Position numbers and translations under genes: made by a program. Below are positions 17,483 to 27,057 of a DNA stretch of 64,000 nt, one piece after another (position 1 is the stretch's first letter; each line of letters starts with the position of its first letter). Where the stretch lies: the NCBI RefSeq assembly GCF_013200955.2, contig NZ_CP053697.2:1550001-1614000 (forward strand), read 5' to 3'. Source of the DNA: Pseudomonas campi (lineage in GTDB: Bacteria > Pseudomonadota > Gammaproteobacteria > Pseudomonadales > Pseudomonadaceae). Under the pieces are notes generated by a model. It searched no databases, had not been told where the DNA came from, and worked only from the letters and a program-made list of their open reading frames with translations.

Positions 17483-19105
17483 TCAGAAACTGAAACGCTG
17501 CAACATGCCCTGCAGGCGCCCGGACATGGCCTGCAGGCCCTGGATGGCCTGGACTATGCCGCCCTGGGCCGCCGAGTTCTCCTCGACGATCTGCGCCACC
17601 CGCTCCACGTTCATCGCCACCTGTTCACTGGCTGCGCGCTGCTCCTGCAGGGACATGGAGATGACGTTGACCGCCTGCAGCGACTCGCTTAACGCCGTGC
17701 GAATATTCTGCATCGCCGTGCCAGCCTGTTCCACCAGCTGGGTACCGCTGCAGAGGCGCTCGCGGCCGGCGCTCATGCTGCTCTTGGCCTTGTGCATGCC
17801 GCTCTGGATCGAGTCGACCAGGCCGACGATCTCCGTGGTCGACTGCGCCGTACGGCTGGCCAGGCCACGCACTTCATCGGCCACCACGGCGAAACCACGA
17901 CCCTGCTCGCCGGCCCGCGCGGCCTCGATGGCGGCATTCAGGGCCAGCAGGTTGGTCTGCTCGGCGATGCCCTTGATCACGTCGACGATGGCGCTGATGT
18001 TGGCCGACTGGTCGGCCAGGTGTTCGATATCCGCCGCGCTCTGCGTCACCAGTTCGGCGATGCCGCGCATTTCCGCGATGGCCGCGGCGGTTACCAGCAG
18101 GCCTTCATCACTCAGGCTTCCAGCTTTCTGCGCCATGTCGCGGGTCTGCTGGGCGTTCTCGGCAATCTGGCTGATGCTCACCGCCATCTCTTCCATGGTG
18201 GCGGCGATGGCCGAGGCGGTGTCGCTCTGGATATTGGCGCTGTTGAGCACCTGCTCGGAGGAGGCGGCCAGTTGCAGCGAGGCGCATTCGATCTGCTCGG
18301 AAGCCTCGCCGATATTGCCGATCATGTCGCGCAGGCCGTGGTGCATGCTCTGCACCGATTTCATCACCCCGGTGCTGGCCTGTTCCAGGCCTGCCTGGGT
18401 GGCCAGCTGGCCCTGGGCGATGCGCGCACTGATGGCTTCCAGTTCGCCCGGTTCGGCACCCAGCTGGCGTTTCAGCAGGCGGGCGAAGTACAGCGCCTGG
18501 CCCGCACCGAAAAGCAGGGCGAGCAGCAGTACGCCACTGCTCAGCTGCAGGTCGTTGCTATAGGTACGCTGGCCCAGCTCGAACTGGTGTTTGGCTTCCA
18601 GCAATTGCACCTCGATCAGTTCGGAGAATTTCGCCGAGAGCGGGTCGATCAGCGGGTAGAGGCGGCTGTCGGCGAATTGCCCTACAGCCACGAGATCGTT
18701 TTGCCGCAGCATGCGCTGCAGTTCGCCTAGCGGCTGGTCGGCGTTGGTCATCAGCGGTTTGATCTCGTCGATCAGGCGCGTCTCTTCGGCGATCAGCTGG
18801 GTCGCCAGATAGGCCTGCCAGGTTTCGTCGATGCGTTGTTCGGCCTGCTCGATCAACTCTTGTGCCGCTGCCGGGGTGAGGGCACCGCTGCGCGCCTTGT
18901 GGGTGGCGTCGACGATGTTCACCGCATACAGGTCGGCGATCAGCTTGAGGTCGCGCAGTGGCACCACGCGATCGAGATAGACGGTTTCCAGGCCGCGTAC
19001 GGTGGTTTTGAGACCCTGCATGCCGAGCAGGCCGACCAGCAGCAGACCCGCTAACAGGGCAACGACCAGCAGTAACAGATGGGTTCTGATCTTCCAGCTT
19101 TTCAT
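17483..19105 (-). CDS. methyl-accepting chemotaxis protein, four-helix-bundle sensor
   Basis: A 540-residue transmembrane chemoreceptor. Membrane spans are at about residues 9-29 and 190-208. Between them is a roughly 160-residue all-helical periplasmic domain of the 4HB_MCP type ([20 protein letters not shown] is typical). The cytoplasmic signalling domain has the conserved tip [19 protein letters not shown] followed by [13 protein letters not shown]. No CheR pentapeptide is at the C terminus. The ligand is unknown. The start has AAGGAAG upstream. It stands alone, convergent with the Lrp gene and divergent from ycgN. Confidence 0.94.
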   Translation of the reverse strand: MKSWKIRTHLLLLVVALLAGLLLVGLLGMQGLKTTVRGLETVYLDRVVPLRDLKLIADLYAVNIVDATHKARSGALTPAAAQELIEQAEQRIDETWQAYLATQLIAEETRLIDEIKPLMTNADQPLGELQRMLRQNDLVAVGQFADSRLYPLIDPLSAKFSELIEVQLLEAKHQFELGQRTYSNDLQLSSGVLLLALLFGAGQALYFARLLKRQLGAEPGELEAISARIAQGQLATQAGLEQASTGVMKSVQSMHHGLRDMIGNIGEASEQIECASLQLAASSEQVLNSANIQSDTASAIAATMEEMAVSISQIAENAQQTRDMAQKAGSLSDEGLLVTAAAIAEMRGIAELVTQSAADIEHLADQSANISAIVDVIKGIAEQTNLLALNAAIEAARAGEQGRGFAVVADEVRGLASRTAQSTTEIVGLVDSIQSGMHKAKSSMSAGRERLCSGTQLVEQAGTAMQNIRTALSESLQAVNVISMSLQEQRAASEQVAMNVERVAQIVEENSAAQGGIVQAIQGLQAMSGRLQGMLQRFSF

Positions 19106-19344
19106 GGTTATCTTCCTTGACGAAAGGCAGTCTTCGCAAAGACGTGGCTATAGGCCAGCGCTGCGTTCAGCCTAGACCAGATCTGCCTGATTTCAGTAAA
19201 AAGCTGTAATTCTGGTCAGTAAAATTACCGAATGAAAAACCGCGTCTGAATTGCCTGGCCGCTACGCCAACCATCAGTCGCCCGCGCTTGGCCCCTTCTC
19301 GCACAAGGGCTAGACTGCCGGCCTTTTAACCCTCGTAGCTTGTC

Positions 19345-19794
19345 ATGGCCGCCAAAGTCGAACCCTTCTGGAAACGCAAGACTCTCGCCCAGCTCGACCA
19401 GGACGAGTGGGAGTCGCTGTGCGACGGCTGCGGCCTGTGCTGCCTGCAGAAGCTCGAAGACGAGGATGACGGCAGCGTCTACTACACGCGTATCGCCTGC
19501 AAATTGCTGGATATGCAGACCTGCCGCTGCACCGACTACAGTAATCGCCGCGCCCAGGTGCCGGACTGCATCCAGCTCACCCCCGCGCAGGCCGACCAGT
19601 TCCAGTGGCTGCCGCCGACCTGTGGCTACCGCCTGGTCAGCGAGGGCAAGGACCTGCCGCTCTGGCACCATCTGGTCTGTGGCGACCGCGATGCGGTGCA
19701 TCACGAACGTATTTCCCAGTCCGGACGCATGCTCAGCGAAAACAGCGTGGCCGAGGATGACTGGGAGGATTACCTGATTTTCCGCGCCGGTTGA
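19345..19794 (+). CDS. YcgN/UPF0260 cysteine-cluster protein
   Basis: A 149-residue cytosolic protein with conserved cysteines: [13 protein letters not shown] near residue 30, then [24 protein letters not shown] and PPTCGYRL. The pattern defines the UPF0260 (YcgN) family and the wider YkgJ-type CxxCxxxCC zinc/iron-binding group. Its function has not been established. The length is as in the family. It lies 52 bases before the metalloprotease-like gene, in the same direction, and the two may be cotranscribed. Confidence 0.92.
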   Translation: MAAKVEPFWKRKTLAQLDQDEWESLCDGCGLCCLQKLEDEDDGSVYYTRIACKLLDMQTCRCTDYSNRRAQVPDCIQLTPAQADQFQWLPPTCGYRLVSEGKDLPLWHHLVCGDRDAVHHERISQSGRMLSENSVAEDDWEDYLIFRAG

Positions 19795-19846
19795 GCCTTT
19801 CGCGCTGGCGATAGGTCTATACCTGCTCACGCATGGAGCTTGCACA

Positions 19847-21070
19847 ATGCCCGCCCGTCTCAAACTGCTGTCCGCCACCCTCCTGCTGAGCCTGAGCGCA
19901 CCGCTCTGGGCGGCGAAGAAAATCGACCTCGATTACCACGTGCGCTTTCTCCCAGAAAGCGACCAGGCCGAAGTCAGCCTGACCCTGGAGCAGGCCGATC
20001 TGGTGCGTAGCCTGACTTTCGATCTGGGCGACAAGGACTACTACAGCGACTTCCAGGCCGATGGCAGCTGGCAGCTGGATGGCGCCGAGAAAGGTATCTG
20101 GCAGCCGGGCAAGGGCCAGAGCAAGCTCAGTTACAAGGTGCGCATCAGCCATCCGCGCAAATCCGGCAGCTTCGATGCGCGGATGACCAAGGATTGGGCG
20201 CTGCTGCGCGGCGATAACCTGGTGCCCAGTGCACACCTGATCAAGGACGACAGCATCGAGCTGGTTGCGCGCCTGCAGTTCGAACTGCCAAAAGGCTGGA
20301 AGGGCGTCGAGACCGGCTGGCCGCGTATCGGCGAGAACCGTTTCCGCATCGACAACCCGACGCGCAAGCTGGATCGCCCGACCGGCTGGATCCTCGCCGG
20401 CAAGATCGGCAGCCGCCGCGCCCAGCTCGGCGATACCGACGTGACCGTGGCCGCCCCGGTGGGCGAAGGGCTGCGGCGGATGGACATCATTACCCTGCTG
20501 ACCTTCGTCTGGCCGGAAGCCCAGGCGGTATTCCCGCGTGATCCGGCCAAGCTGCTGATCGTCGGCGCTGGCGACCCGATGTGGCGTGGCGGCCTGTCGG
20601 CGCCCAATTCGCTGTTCATGCACAGTGACCGCCCACTGGTCAGCGAGAACGGCACCAGTTCCCTGGTGCACGAGCTGGTCCATGTGTTCAGCCGCATCCG
20701 TGATACCGACAAGAGCGACTGGATCAGCGAAGGCATCGCCGAGTACTACGCCATCGAACTGATGCGCCGTGCCGGCGGCATGAGCGAAGACCGTTACCAG
20801 GCCATCCGCAAGAAGCTGATTGGCTGGAGCAAGTCGGTCAAGACCCTGCGCACCGAGGAGTCCAGCGGGCCGATCACCGCCCGTGCAGTGTTGCTGCTGC
20901 AGGAGCTGGATCGGGAAATCCGCAAGAGCACCAACAACCAGCGCTCTCTGGACGACGTTACCCGCGGCCTGATGCGCCTGGACAAGGCCAGCACCAAGGA
21001 CCTGATCGAGATGAGCGAGAACGTCATGGGGCACGCGTCGGATGTGCTGGATAGCCCGTTGTTGCGCTAA
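19847..21070 (+). CDS. secreted M1/M61-like zinc metalloprotease homologue
   Basis: A 407-residue exported protein with a cleavable signal peptide (LLLSLSAPLWAA). The N-terminal half is beta-rich. The C-terminal half has the gluzincin motif HELVH at about residue 273, followed about 15 residues later by WISEGIAEYYA, whose Glu would be the third zinc ligand. The GAMEN exopeptidase motif of M1 aminopeptidases is not seen, so an M61-like or divergent peptidase is more likely. The start is ATG with GGAG eight bases upstream. The location is probably periplasmic. Confidence 0.72.
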   Translation: MPARLKLLSATLLLSLSAPLWAAKKIDLDYHVRFLPESDQAEVSLTLEQADLVRSLTFDLGDKDYYSDFQADGSWQLDGAEKGIWQPGKGQSKLSYKVRISHPRKSGSFDARMTKDWALLRGDNLVPSAHLIKDDSIELVARLQFELPKGWKGVETGWPRIGENRFRIDNPTRKLDRPTGWILAGKIGSRRAQLGDTDVTVAAPVGEGLRRMDIITLLTFVWPEAQAVFPRDPAKLLIVGAGDPMWRGGLSAPNSLFMHSDRPLVSENGTSSLVHELVHVFSRIRDTDKSDWISEGIAEYYAIELMRRAGGMSEDRYQAIRKKLIGWSKSVKTLRTEESSGPITARAVLLLQELDREIRKSTNNQRSLDDVTRGLMRLDKASTKDLIEMSENVMGHASDVLDSPLLR

Positions 21071-21086
21071 GCCAGGACTACTCCTG

Positions 21087-21110
21087 TGAGCGGCGTCAGT
21101 CGCTCATTTT
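21087..21110 (+). terminator. intrinsic terminator after the metalloprotease-like gene
   Basis: A stem TGAGCG/CGCTCA (21087-21092 with 21101-21106) and an 8-base loop are followed by TTTT. It starts 17 bases after the stop and abuts the end of the convergent methyltransferase gene. Confidence 0.6.
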
Positions 21111-21579
21111 AGAACAACGGCCCCGAGCGGGTGTTGTTGCCTTTTGCCAGGCGGTCGTAGAGCACCACGTTGACCGTGGCCGCCAGGTTCATGCAGCCAT
21201 TGGTGGGGATGTAGACCACTTCGTCGCCACACCAGTCGCGGATTTCCTTGTCCAGCGAGCCGTCTTCCGGGCCGAAGATGTACAGCGCGCGGTCCGGGTG
21301 GGTGTAGTCGGGCAGGGCGCGGGCGCCTTCCACCAGTTCCACTGCCACTGGCGTGCAGCCGAGCGGCACGATGCGGCGCAGGTCGTCGATATTGATCAGC
21401 GGAATGTCCTGGTGGACCTTCTTGGTGTCGGTGACGAAGTCCTTGGCGCGGTCATAGCGGGTGCCGGTGTAGAACACCGAGCTGACGCCGTAGCAGCCGG
21501 CGGCGCGCATGATCGAACCGACGTTCTCCGGTGACTTGGGGTTGAACAGGCCGATGCAGCTGTATCGTTTGTTGGCCAC
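21109..21579 (-). CDS. RNA methyltransferase, TrmH/SpoU (SPOUT) family
   Basis: A 156-residue SPOUT-fold RNA 2'-O-methyltransferase. Family motifs are present in order: LFNPKSPENVGSIMRAAGCYG (motif 1, split here by length), LYIFGPEDGSLDKEI (motif 2) and YIPTNGCMNLAATVNVVLYD (motif 3). The trefoil knot that binds SAM is formed by motifs 2 and 3. There is no added RNA-binding domain. The RNA target is not evident. The start is GTG (GTGGCCAACAAACG). Confidence 0.9.
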   Translation of the reverse strand: MANKRYSCIGLFNPKSPENVGSIMRAAGCYGVSSVFYTGTRYDRAKDFVTDTKKVHQDIPLINIDDLRRIVPLGCTPVAVELVEGARALPDYTHPDRALYIFGPEDGSLDKEIRDWCGDEVVYIPTNGCMNLAATVNVVLYDRLAKGNNTRSGPLF

Positions 21580-21638
21580 GGTGAGGCTCGCGCAAAAAAG
21601 ACGCGATTATACGGCTGCGCCTAGTGTTGTGCTGCCCG

Positions 21639-21977
21639 CTAGTCCTTTTTCAGCAGGCTGGCCAGGTCACCGAAGGCCTTGTAGGTGGTCTTGGCTGCCT
21701 GCGGCGAGGCGGTTGAGCCTTCGGCGAAGTACTGCTGGTCGGTGTAGCGCGAGTGCTCGTTGTCATGACAGAACAGGCACAGCAGCTCCCAGTTGGAGCC
21801 ATCCTGCGGGTTGTTGTCATGGTTGTGGTCGCGGTGGTGCACGGTCAGCTCGCTCAGGCGCTTGCCGCTGAACTCGCGGGCACAGCGGCCGCAGACGTGC
21901 GGGTACATCTTCAGGGCTTTCTGCCGGTAATCTGCTTCGGCCTTGGCCGATAGGGTGTAGCTGGGATTGCTGCTCAT
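21639..21977 (-). CDS. yajD: HNH nuclease family protein YajD
   Basis: A 112-residue HNH-fold protein. Two CxxC zinc ligand pairs are seen (HVCGRCAREF and LLCLFCHDNEH), with the catalytic-type segment LTVHHRDHNHDNNPQDGSNW between them. This matches the YajD family. Its cellular substrate is not known. ATG 21977 has AGG seven bases upstream; an in-frame reading up to 22037 has no ribosome site and would overlap the next gene's leader. Confidence 0.9.
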   Translation of the reverse strand: MSSNPSYTLSAKAEADYRQKALKMYPHVCGRCAREFSGKRLSELTVHHRDHNHDNNPQDGSNWELLCLFCHDNEHSRYTDQQYFAEGSTASPQAAKTTYKAFGDLASLLKKD

Positions 21978-22061
21978 GACAGGACCTGTGGTCGGGTGGC
22001 GAACGCGAGCGTTCCGATGCTGCCAGAATAAAGCCAAAGTCCACGAAGCTGGAGCCCCTGC

Positions 22062-22361
22062 ATGCGTCTTTTTCTTATGTTCGCCTTGTGCGTCGGCCTG
22101 CTGCAGATCGCTCCGCTGTCGGCCGCAGATCTGTTAGGCCGTCCGGCTGCTGGTTCACCCGGTACGGCAACACCGCAGCCGTACAGCCAGCCGCAGGTTC
22201 GCCCGCTGGGTAACAGCAACCGCAATCCACCGCTGCTCAACAGTCCGTCGCAAAACCGCCAAATGGCGCCGCCACAACCCTTACCCAAGGATCGACCGTT
22301 GCCGCAGTTGGAACCGCAGCGCCAGGCCAATCCGCAGCATCCGGCGGAGCAGCTGGATTAG
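22062..22361 (+). CDS. small exported proline-rich protein
   Basis: A 99-residue protein with a clear signal peptide (MRLFLMFALCVGLLQIAPLSA). The mature part of about 78 residues is low in complexity, rich in Pro, Gln and Asn, and probably unstructured. There is no cysteine in the mature part and no domain I recognise. It is divergent from yajD and convergent with the epimerase gene. Function unknown. Confidence 0.65.
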   Translation: MRLFLMFALCVGLLQIAPLSAADLLGRPAAGSPGTATPQPYSQPQVRPLGNSNRNPPLLNSPSQNRQMAPPQPLPKDRPLPQLEPQRQANPQHPAEQLD

Positions 22362-22382
22362 TCAGGCGCGGCGACCGTCAGT

Positions 22383-23759
22383 CTATTTGGAGGCAGCGAT
22401 TAGATCGCTCAGTGCCCCGGGCAGTTCTGGCTGAGTAAAGCTATAGCCGTGCGCCAGCAGCTTCTGTGGGATGACCCGCTGACCGCTCAGCAGTATTTCG
22501 TCGGCCATTTCACCGACCAGCAGGCGCAGCAGCCAGGCCGGGATCTTCGCCCGCAGCATCACGTGGCGCATCTGTTGCGCCAGGGCACGGCCGAACTCGC
22601 GCTGGGTGACCGGTGCGGGGGCGGTGACATTCACGGCGCCGTGCAGGTCGGCTCTGCTCAGCAGGAAGGCGCAGATATCCAGCACGTCCTGCAAGTGAAT
22701 CCACGGTAGCCACTGCTGGCCATTGCCGAGTTGCGTGGCCACGCCCCAGTCGAAGGAGCGACGCAGCTCCTGCAGAGGGCCACCGCCCTGGCCGAGCACG
22801 ACCCCGATGCGAAGCAGGCACACGCGCAAGCCTTGCGCTTCGAATGCGCGTGCATGTTCTTCCCAGTTTCTGCAGAACTGGTGTGAAAAGCAGTCGACAG
22901 GTTTGGCAGTTTCATCCAGCCGAGCATCCTGTTGGTGCCCGTAATAGCCCACGGCGGAGGCATTCAATAACACTTCCGGTTTGTCTTGCAGGCGCTGCAC
23001 CAGTTGCAGCAGGTCATCAGTGACCTGCAGGCGGCTTTGCAGAAAACGTTCCTTGCGTGCTGGCGTCCAGCGGCCTTTGGCCAGCGGCTCGCCAGCAAGA
23101 TTGATGATGCAGTCGATGCGCTCGTGCGAGGGTATTTGCTCGAGGCTGGTGAGGAAAGTTATGCGGCCACTGAACCCGCCGGAATTGGCAGAAAGGCTGC
23201 GCGTCAGGATCAGCACGTCATGGCCCGCCAGGCTCAGCGCGTTGGCCAGGGGGCGGCCAATAAAGCCGGTGCCGCCGGTCATGAGAATCCTCAGCGATTT
23301 TCCACTGGCATAGCGCAGGGCGTATGGCTGGCTGCTTGGCGTGTCGCGCGGTGCGAGAAAGTACAGCGGCAAGGCAATCGACAGCGCGGCCAGGGTGTTC
23401 AGATAAGTGTGGGCAAGGATGCCGTAATAGGCGGAAATCGCGCTGTCCAGCACGCACCAGAGCAGCAGTGCGGCGAACAGCGCGGGTTTGATCAGCGCGT
23501 GGCCGTGTTGGCGGTAGAGGTACACCAGCAGGCTGAACAGCAGGCCCCAACTGGCCACCGTGGGGCCGAACAGGCGCACCATGGTGGTCAGCAGGCTGTG
23601 GTATTCCGCCGTCGGCGCCGGGCTGGCAGCCACGCTGGCATACAGATACTGGAAGTACGGCGCGGCGATCGGCAGCTGCGCGGTGAAAGCCAGGACGACA
23701 CCGAGCAGCACATGGCCGAGGCCAACGGCTAGCAGCCAGCGATAGAGCAGATTTTGCAT
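22383..23759 (-). CDS. TIGR01777-family epimerase with N-terminal membrane domain
   Basis: A 458-residue fusion. Residues 1-145 hold about four membrane spans of a DoxX-like type. Residues 155-458 are a NAD(P)-binding extended SDR of the TIGR01777/SDR39U1 group (ILMTGGTGFIGRPLANALS, INLAGEPLAKGRWTPARK, NASAVGYYGHQ). The C-terminal DUF1731 tail (KLLAHGYSFTQPEL) is present. The reaction is unknown for the family. The arrangement of a membrane domain fused to the SDR is a known variant. It lies 34 bases after oligopeptidase B, in the same direction. Confidence 0.9.
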   Translation of the reverse strand: MQNLLYRWLLAVGLGHVLLGVVLAFTAQLPIAAPYFQYLYASVAASPAPTAEYHSLLTTMVRLFGPTVASWGLLFSLLVYLYRQHGHALIKPALFAALLLWCVLDSAISAYYGILAHTYLNTLAALSIALPLYFLAPRDTPSSQPYALRYASGKSLRILMTGGTGFIGRPLANALSLAGHDVLILTRSLSANSGGFSGRITFLTSLEQIPSHERIDCIINLAGEPLAKGRWTPARKERFLQSRLQVTDDLLQLVQRLQDKPEVLLNASAVGYYGHQQDARLDETAKPVDCFSHQFCRNWEEHARAFEAQGLRVCLLRIGVVLGQGGGPLQELRRSFDWGVATQLGNGQQWLPWIHLQDVLDICAFLLSRADLHGAVNVTAPAPVTQREFGRALAQQMRHVMLRAKIPAWLLRLLVGEMADEILLSGQRVIPQKLLAHGYSFTQPELPGALSDLIAASK

Positions 23760-23793
23760 GGGGCGATCCCTCGCGATCGGTTTGTACGGGTTC

Positions 23794-25830
23794 TCAGACC
23801 AGTCCCAGGACTTTCAACAGAAAGGCATATTCCAGCGCCACGTCCTTCAGCCCCTGGTAGCGCCCGCTCATGCCGCCGTGGCCGGCGCCGAGGTCGGTTT
23901 TCAGTAGCAGCAGGTGGTTGTCGGTGCGGGTGGCACGCAGCTTGGCCACCCATTTGGCGGCTTCCCAGTACTGCACGCGGCTGTCGTTGTAGCCGGCCAC
24001 GGCGAGCAGGGCCGGGTAGGCCTGGGCGAGCACGTTCTCGTAGGGCGCGTAGCCCTTGATGCGCTCGTAGACTTCAGGCTGGTTGGGGTCGCCCCATTCG
24101 TCGTACTCGGTGACGGTCAACGGCAGGTCGGGGTTCTGCATGGTGTTGAGCACGTCGACGAAGGGCACTTCGGCGATGGCCGCGGCGAACAGCTCGGGGC
24201 GCTGGTTGAGTACAGCACCGATCAGCAGGCCGCCGGCGCTGCCGCCGCTGATGGCCAGTTGCGCGGGCGAGGTCAGGCCGGCAGCGATCAGGTGCTCGGC
24301 GCAGGCGATGAAGTCGCCGAAGGTATTTTCTTTGTGCTCCAGCTTGCCGGCGCGGTACCAGGCCTCGCCCAGCTCGCCGCCGCCGCGCACATGGGCGATG
24401 GCGAAGACGAAGCCGCGCTCCAGCAGGCTCAGGCGCGCGTGGGAGAACCAGGGATCGAGGCATTCGCCGTAGGCGCCGTAACCATAGAGGTAGAGTGGCG
24501 CGGGCTGGTCGGCGGCGAGCACCTCGCGGCGCGCCACCAGGCTGATCGGTACCTGCGTGCCATCCGCGGCGCTGGCCCACAGGCGGCGGCTCTCGTAGGC
24601 GTCGGCATCGAAGGGGCCTTCCACCGGGGTCTGCTTGAGGACTTTCTGTGCGGCGCTGCACAGGTCCAGCTGGCGTACCTGCGCTGGGCGGTTAAGCGCC
24701 TCATAGCGCAGGCGGATCACCGGGCTGGTGAACTCCAGGCTGTCCTGTACGTGCAGGCTGTAGGCGGCGTCCGGCAATTGCACCGGGTAGGGCGCGGCGC
24801 CTCGCGGGTGAACTTCGATGATCGGCAGGCCGCCCTCGCGCAGGCTGAGGATAAAGGCGCCGGCATTCAGGCTGACGCCTTCGAGCATGCGCTGCGGGTC
24901 GTGGCCAATCAGCTGCTGCCAGTGCGTGCGGGTCGGCTGTTGCTCGCTCGCTTGGAACAGGGCGAAGTTGATGCCGCTCTGGTTGCTGCGGATCAGCCAG
25001 GCCCAGGCACCGTCCAGCTGGCCGTGATCAACATAGTACTCGTGGCCTTCCTCGCGCGGCGCCAGGCAGGTGAATTCCCCCTGCGGCGTATCGGCATCCA
25101 GCACCCAGCTTTCGCTGGTGGTCTTGCTGCCGAGCAATAGCACCAGCTGGCGTTCGGAGCTGGTGCGGTAGCAACTGAGGAAGAAGCGTCCGTCACTTTC
25201 CTCGAACACCAGCTCGGCAGTGCTTTCACCCAGACGGTGGCGATGCAGCTGGTGCGGCCGATGGGTGTCGTCGAGGGTGGTGAAGAACAGCGTCTGGCTG
25301 TCGTTGGCCCAGGTCAGACTGCCATCGCAGTCGTCGAAGGGCAGGGCGCTGATGGTGCCGCTGCGCAGATCCTTGACGAACAGCTGGTAAATCTCGTCGC
25401 CCGCGGTATCCAGGCTGTAGCCGAGCAGATTGTGGTCCGGGCTGGTGGTAAAGGCGCCCAGCGACAGGTAGCCGTCGCCGGCCAGTGCGTTGGGGTCGAG
25501 CAGCAGCTGTTCGGCGCTTTCGTCCACCGTCAGGCTGCCGTCGGCGGGTAGCGGGCAGCGGTAGTGGCGCGGGTATTCGTCGCCGGCGGTGGTGCGCTGG
25601 TAGTACAGCCAGGGGCCCCAGGGGGTCGGCAGCGACAGGTCGGTCTCGCGGATGCGGCCCTTGATCTCTTCGAACAGCGCTTCGCGCAGCGGCGCCTGTT
25701 CGGCCAGCTCGGCTTCCAAATAGGCGTTTTCCGCCTTGAGGTAGTCGAGCACCTCGTCGGTGTCACGCTGCTCCAACCAATGGTAAGGATCGGTAGCGGC
25801 TTCGCGACGGGCAATCGGGGCGTTGGGCAT
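23794..25830 (-). CDS. ptrB: oligopeptidase B
   Basis: A 678-residue serine peptidase of the prolyl oligopeptidase family (S9A) that cleaves short peptides after Arg or Lys in the cytosol. The N-terminal half is a beta-propeller; DPYHWLEQRDTDEVLDYL opens the protein. The catalytic Ser is in ISGGSAGGLLIG. The Asp is near the GYNDSRVQYWEAAKW block, and the His is in GAGHGGMSGRY. The RGGGELGEAWYRAGK segment is typical of PtrB. The start MPNAPIA is preferred; an ATG four codons upstream is also possible. Confidence 0.93.
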   Translation of the reverse strand: MPNAPIARREAATDPYHWLEQRDTDEVLDYLKAENAYLEAELAEQAPLREALFEEIKGRIRETDLSLPTPWGPWLYYQRTTAGDEYPRHYRCPLPADGSLTVDESAEQLLLDPNALAGDGYLSLGAFTTSPDHNLLGYSLDTAGDEIYQLFVKDLRSGTISALPFDDCDGSLTWANDSQTLFFTTLDDTHRPHQLHRHRLGESTAELVFEESDGRFFLSCYRTSSERQLVLLLGSKTTSESWVLDADTPQGEFTCLAPREEGHEYYVDHGQLDGAWAWLIRSNQSGINFALFQASEQQPTRTHWQQLIGHDPQRMLEGVSLNAGAFILSLREGGLPIIEVHPRGAAPYPVQLPDAAYSLHVQDSLEFTSPVIRLRYEALNRPAQVRQLDLCSAAQKVLKQTPVEGPFDADAYESRRLWASAADGTQVPISLVARREVLAADQPAPLYLYGYGAYGECLDPWFSHARLSLLERGFVFAIAHVRGGGELGEAWYRAGKLEHKENTFGDFIACAEHLIAAGLTSPAQLAISGGSAGGLLIGAVLNQRPELFAAAIAEVPFVDVLNTMQNPDLPLTVTEYDEWGDPNQPEVYERIKGYAPYENVLAQAYPALLAVAGYNDSRVQYWEAAKWVAKLRATRTDNHLLLLKTDLGAGHGGMSGRYQGLKDVALEYAFLLKVLGLV

Positions 25831-25855
25831 GGGGCTTCTCATTCAAGAGGGCGGA

Positions 25856-25995
25856 GAGTCTGTTCACGATCTGGCGAGCTAGAGACAGGCAAGGCGAAAT
25901 CGGGCGAAGAAGCGCAGTTTACGCGTTGTAAATGAGCATTCTGAGCCCGATTTCAACGCAGCATGGCCGACGCGCAGCGGATCGTGAGCAGACTC
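25856..25995. mobile_element. MITE-like repeat, copy A (140 bp, intact ends)
   Basis: A non-coding 140-base element with 16-base terminal inverted repeats (25856-25871 and 25980-25995, one mismatch) starting GAGTCTGTTCACGATC. Its interior closely matches the reverse complement of the copy at 54719-54858. It lies in the gap between ptrB and the next gene. There is no coding capacity, so it would need a transposase in trans. Confidence 0.85.
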
Positions 25996-26069
25996 TGACG
26001 GCAGGGGCGCCGGGGCGCTTAAAAGCCGTTATGATAAGCGCCCCTTTGCCGGCCAAGCCATCAACCCGC

Positions 26070-26549
26070 ATGACTGAACAAGACTATCTGCTTGCCTGGG
26101 CCATTTACGCCGTTTCTGCACTTGGCTGCCTGCTGGTCTGGATCCAGCTGACCGGCTGGGTCTGGCGTTGGCTGCGCGAGCCACTGCGCCTGCTGGTGGC
26201 CGTGCTGCTGCTGACCCCGACCATCGTCGATCCGGCCAAGGAGCTGTTCGCTCCGGCCATCGCCATCACCGCCATGGACCTGCTGCTCAAGGTTGGCAAC
26301 AACGCCTGGCGTGCGGTGGCGGACCTGGCCATCTATGGCCTGATCACCTTTGCCGTGTGGCTGGCCTTCGCCGGTCTGCGCTGGCCTGTCGAACGCTGGT
26401 GGAAAGCGCGGCGTGCGCCGGCTCCTACCCAGGCCGCAGAAGACGAGCCGACCCTGCGTGAAATGATGGCCCGCGACGACAGCTTCTCGGCCGATACCCG
26501 CATGGATGCCAACGGCGACCGCCGCCTGCGCATCGAGCCGCGCCTGTAA
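26070..26549 (+). CDS. small inner-membrane protein, unknown function
   Basis: A 159-residue protein with two or three membrane spans (about residues 7-28, 38-60 and 84-105), then a charged cytoplasmic tail (TLREMMARDDSFSADTRMD). No domain name can be given with confidence. It is first in a run of four plus-strand genes (HIT, YafJ, DUF2937), separated by short gaps. The start ATG 26070 follows the MITE; in-frame extension upstream would run into the repeat. Confidence 0.75.
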   Translation: MTEQDYLLAWAIYAVSALGCLLVWIQLTGWVWRWLREPLRLLVAVLLLTPTIVDPAKELFAPAIAITAMDLLLKVGNNAWRAVADLAIYGLITFAVWLAFAGLRWPVERWWKARRAPAPTQAAEDEPTLREMMARDDSFSADTRMDANGDRRLRIEPRL

Positions 26550-26607
26550 CGCGGCTTACAGCGCGGCTTGTTGCGCGGACTGCGCCAGGCAGAGACAAGG
26601 AGTGCCC

Positions 26608-27045
26608 ATGAACTGCGTGTTCTGCGCCATCGCCGACGGCCAGCTGCCGGCCCATATCGTCCATGAGGACGAACACTTCCTGGTGCTGCTGGATATCTTC
26701 CCGTTGCGCCCGGCCCATCTGCTGATCGTCGCCAAGGGCCATGCACCGCTCCTCGCCGACCTGCCGATGGTTGCCCGCGAGGCCCTGCTGGCCTTGGCCG
26801 ACCGAGTGGGGCAGGCGCTCTATCGCAGCGATCCGAGCGTGTTGGGGATCAACTTCCTGCTCAACGACGGCCCGGTCGCCAATCAGCACGTCCCGCACCT
26901 GCATCTGCATCTGATTCCGCGCCGCACAGGCGACCTGGCGGCGTTATGCTGGCGCACCCTTACCCGCTTCCTGCCGCTGGGCCGCAAGCGCATCGAGGCG
27001 CGCCTGCAGCGCGAGGCACAGCTGCTGCGCAGCGCCCTGCAATGA
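26608..27045 (+). CDS. HIT-family nucleotide hydrolase/transferase
   Basis: A 145-residue HIT-superfamily protein. The N terminus MNCVFCAIADGQLPAHIVHED carries a CxxC pair typical of HinT-like proteins. The catalytic histidine triad is HVPHLHLHLIPR at about residues 98-109. These cytosolic enzymes hydrolyse nucleoside phosphoramidates or dinucleotides. The start has AAGGAG seven bases upstream. It precedes the YafJ gene by 12 bases. Confidence 0.93.
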   Translation: MNCVFCAIADGQLPAHIVHEDEHFLVLLDIFPLRPAHLLIVAKGHAPLLADLPMVAREALLALADRVGQALYRSDPSVLGINFLLNDGPVANQHVPHLHLHLIPRRTGDLAALCWRTLTRFLPLGRKRIEARLQREAQLLRSALQ

Positions 27046-27057
27046 GAGCTAGCAAGC

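Noticed and set aside
25856..25995. The 140-base element as a tRNA or structured ncRNA gene
   Set aside because: No cloverleaf or CCA-type end; the terminal inverted repeats and multiple damaged copies fit a MITE better.
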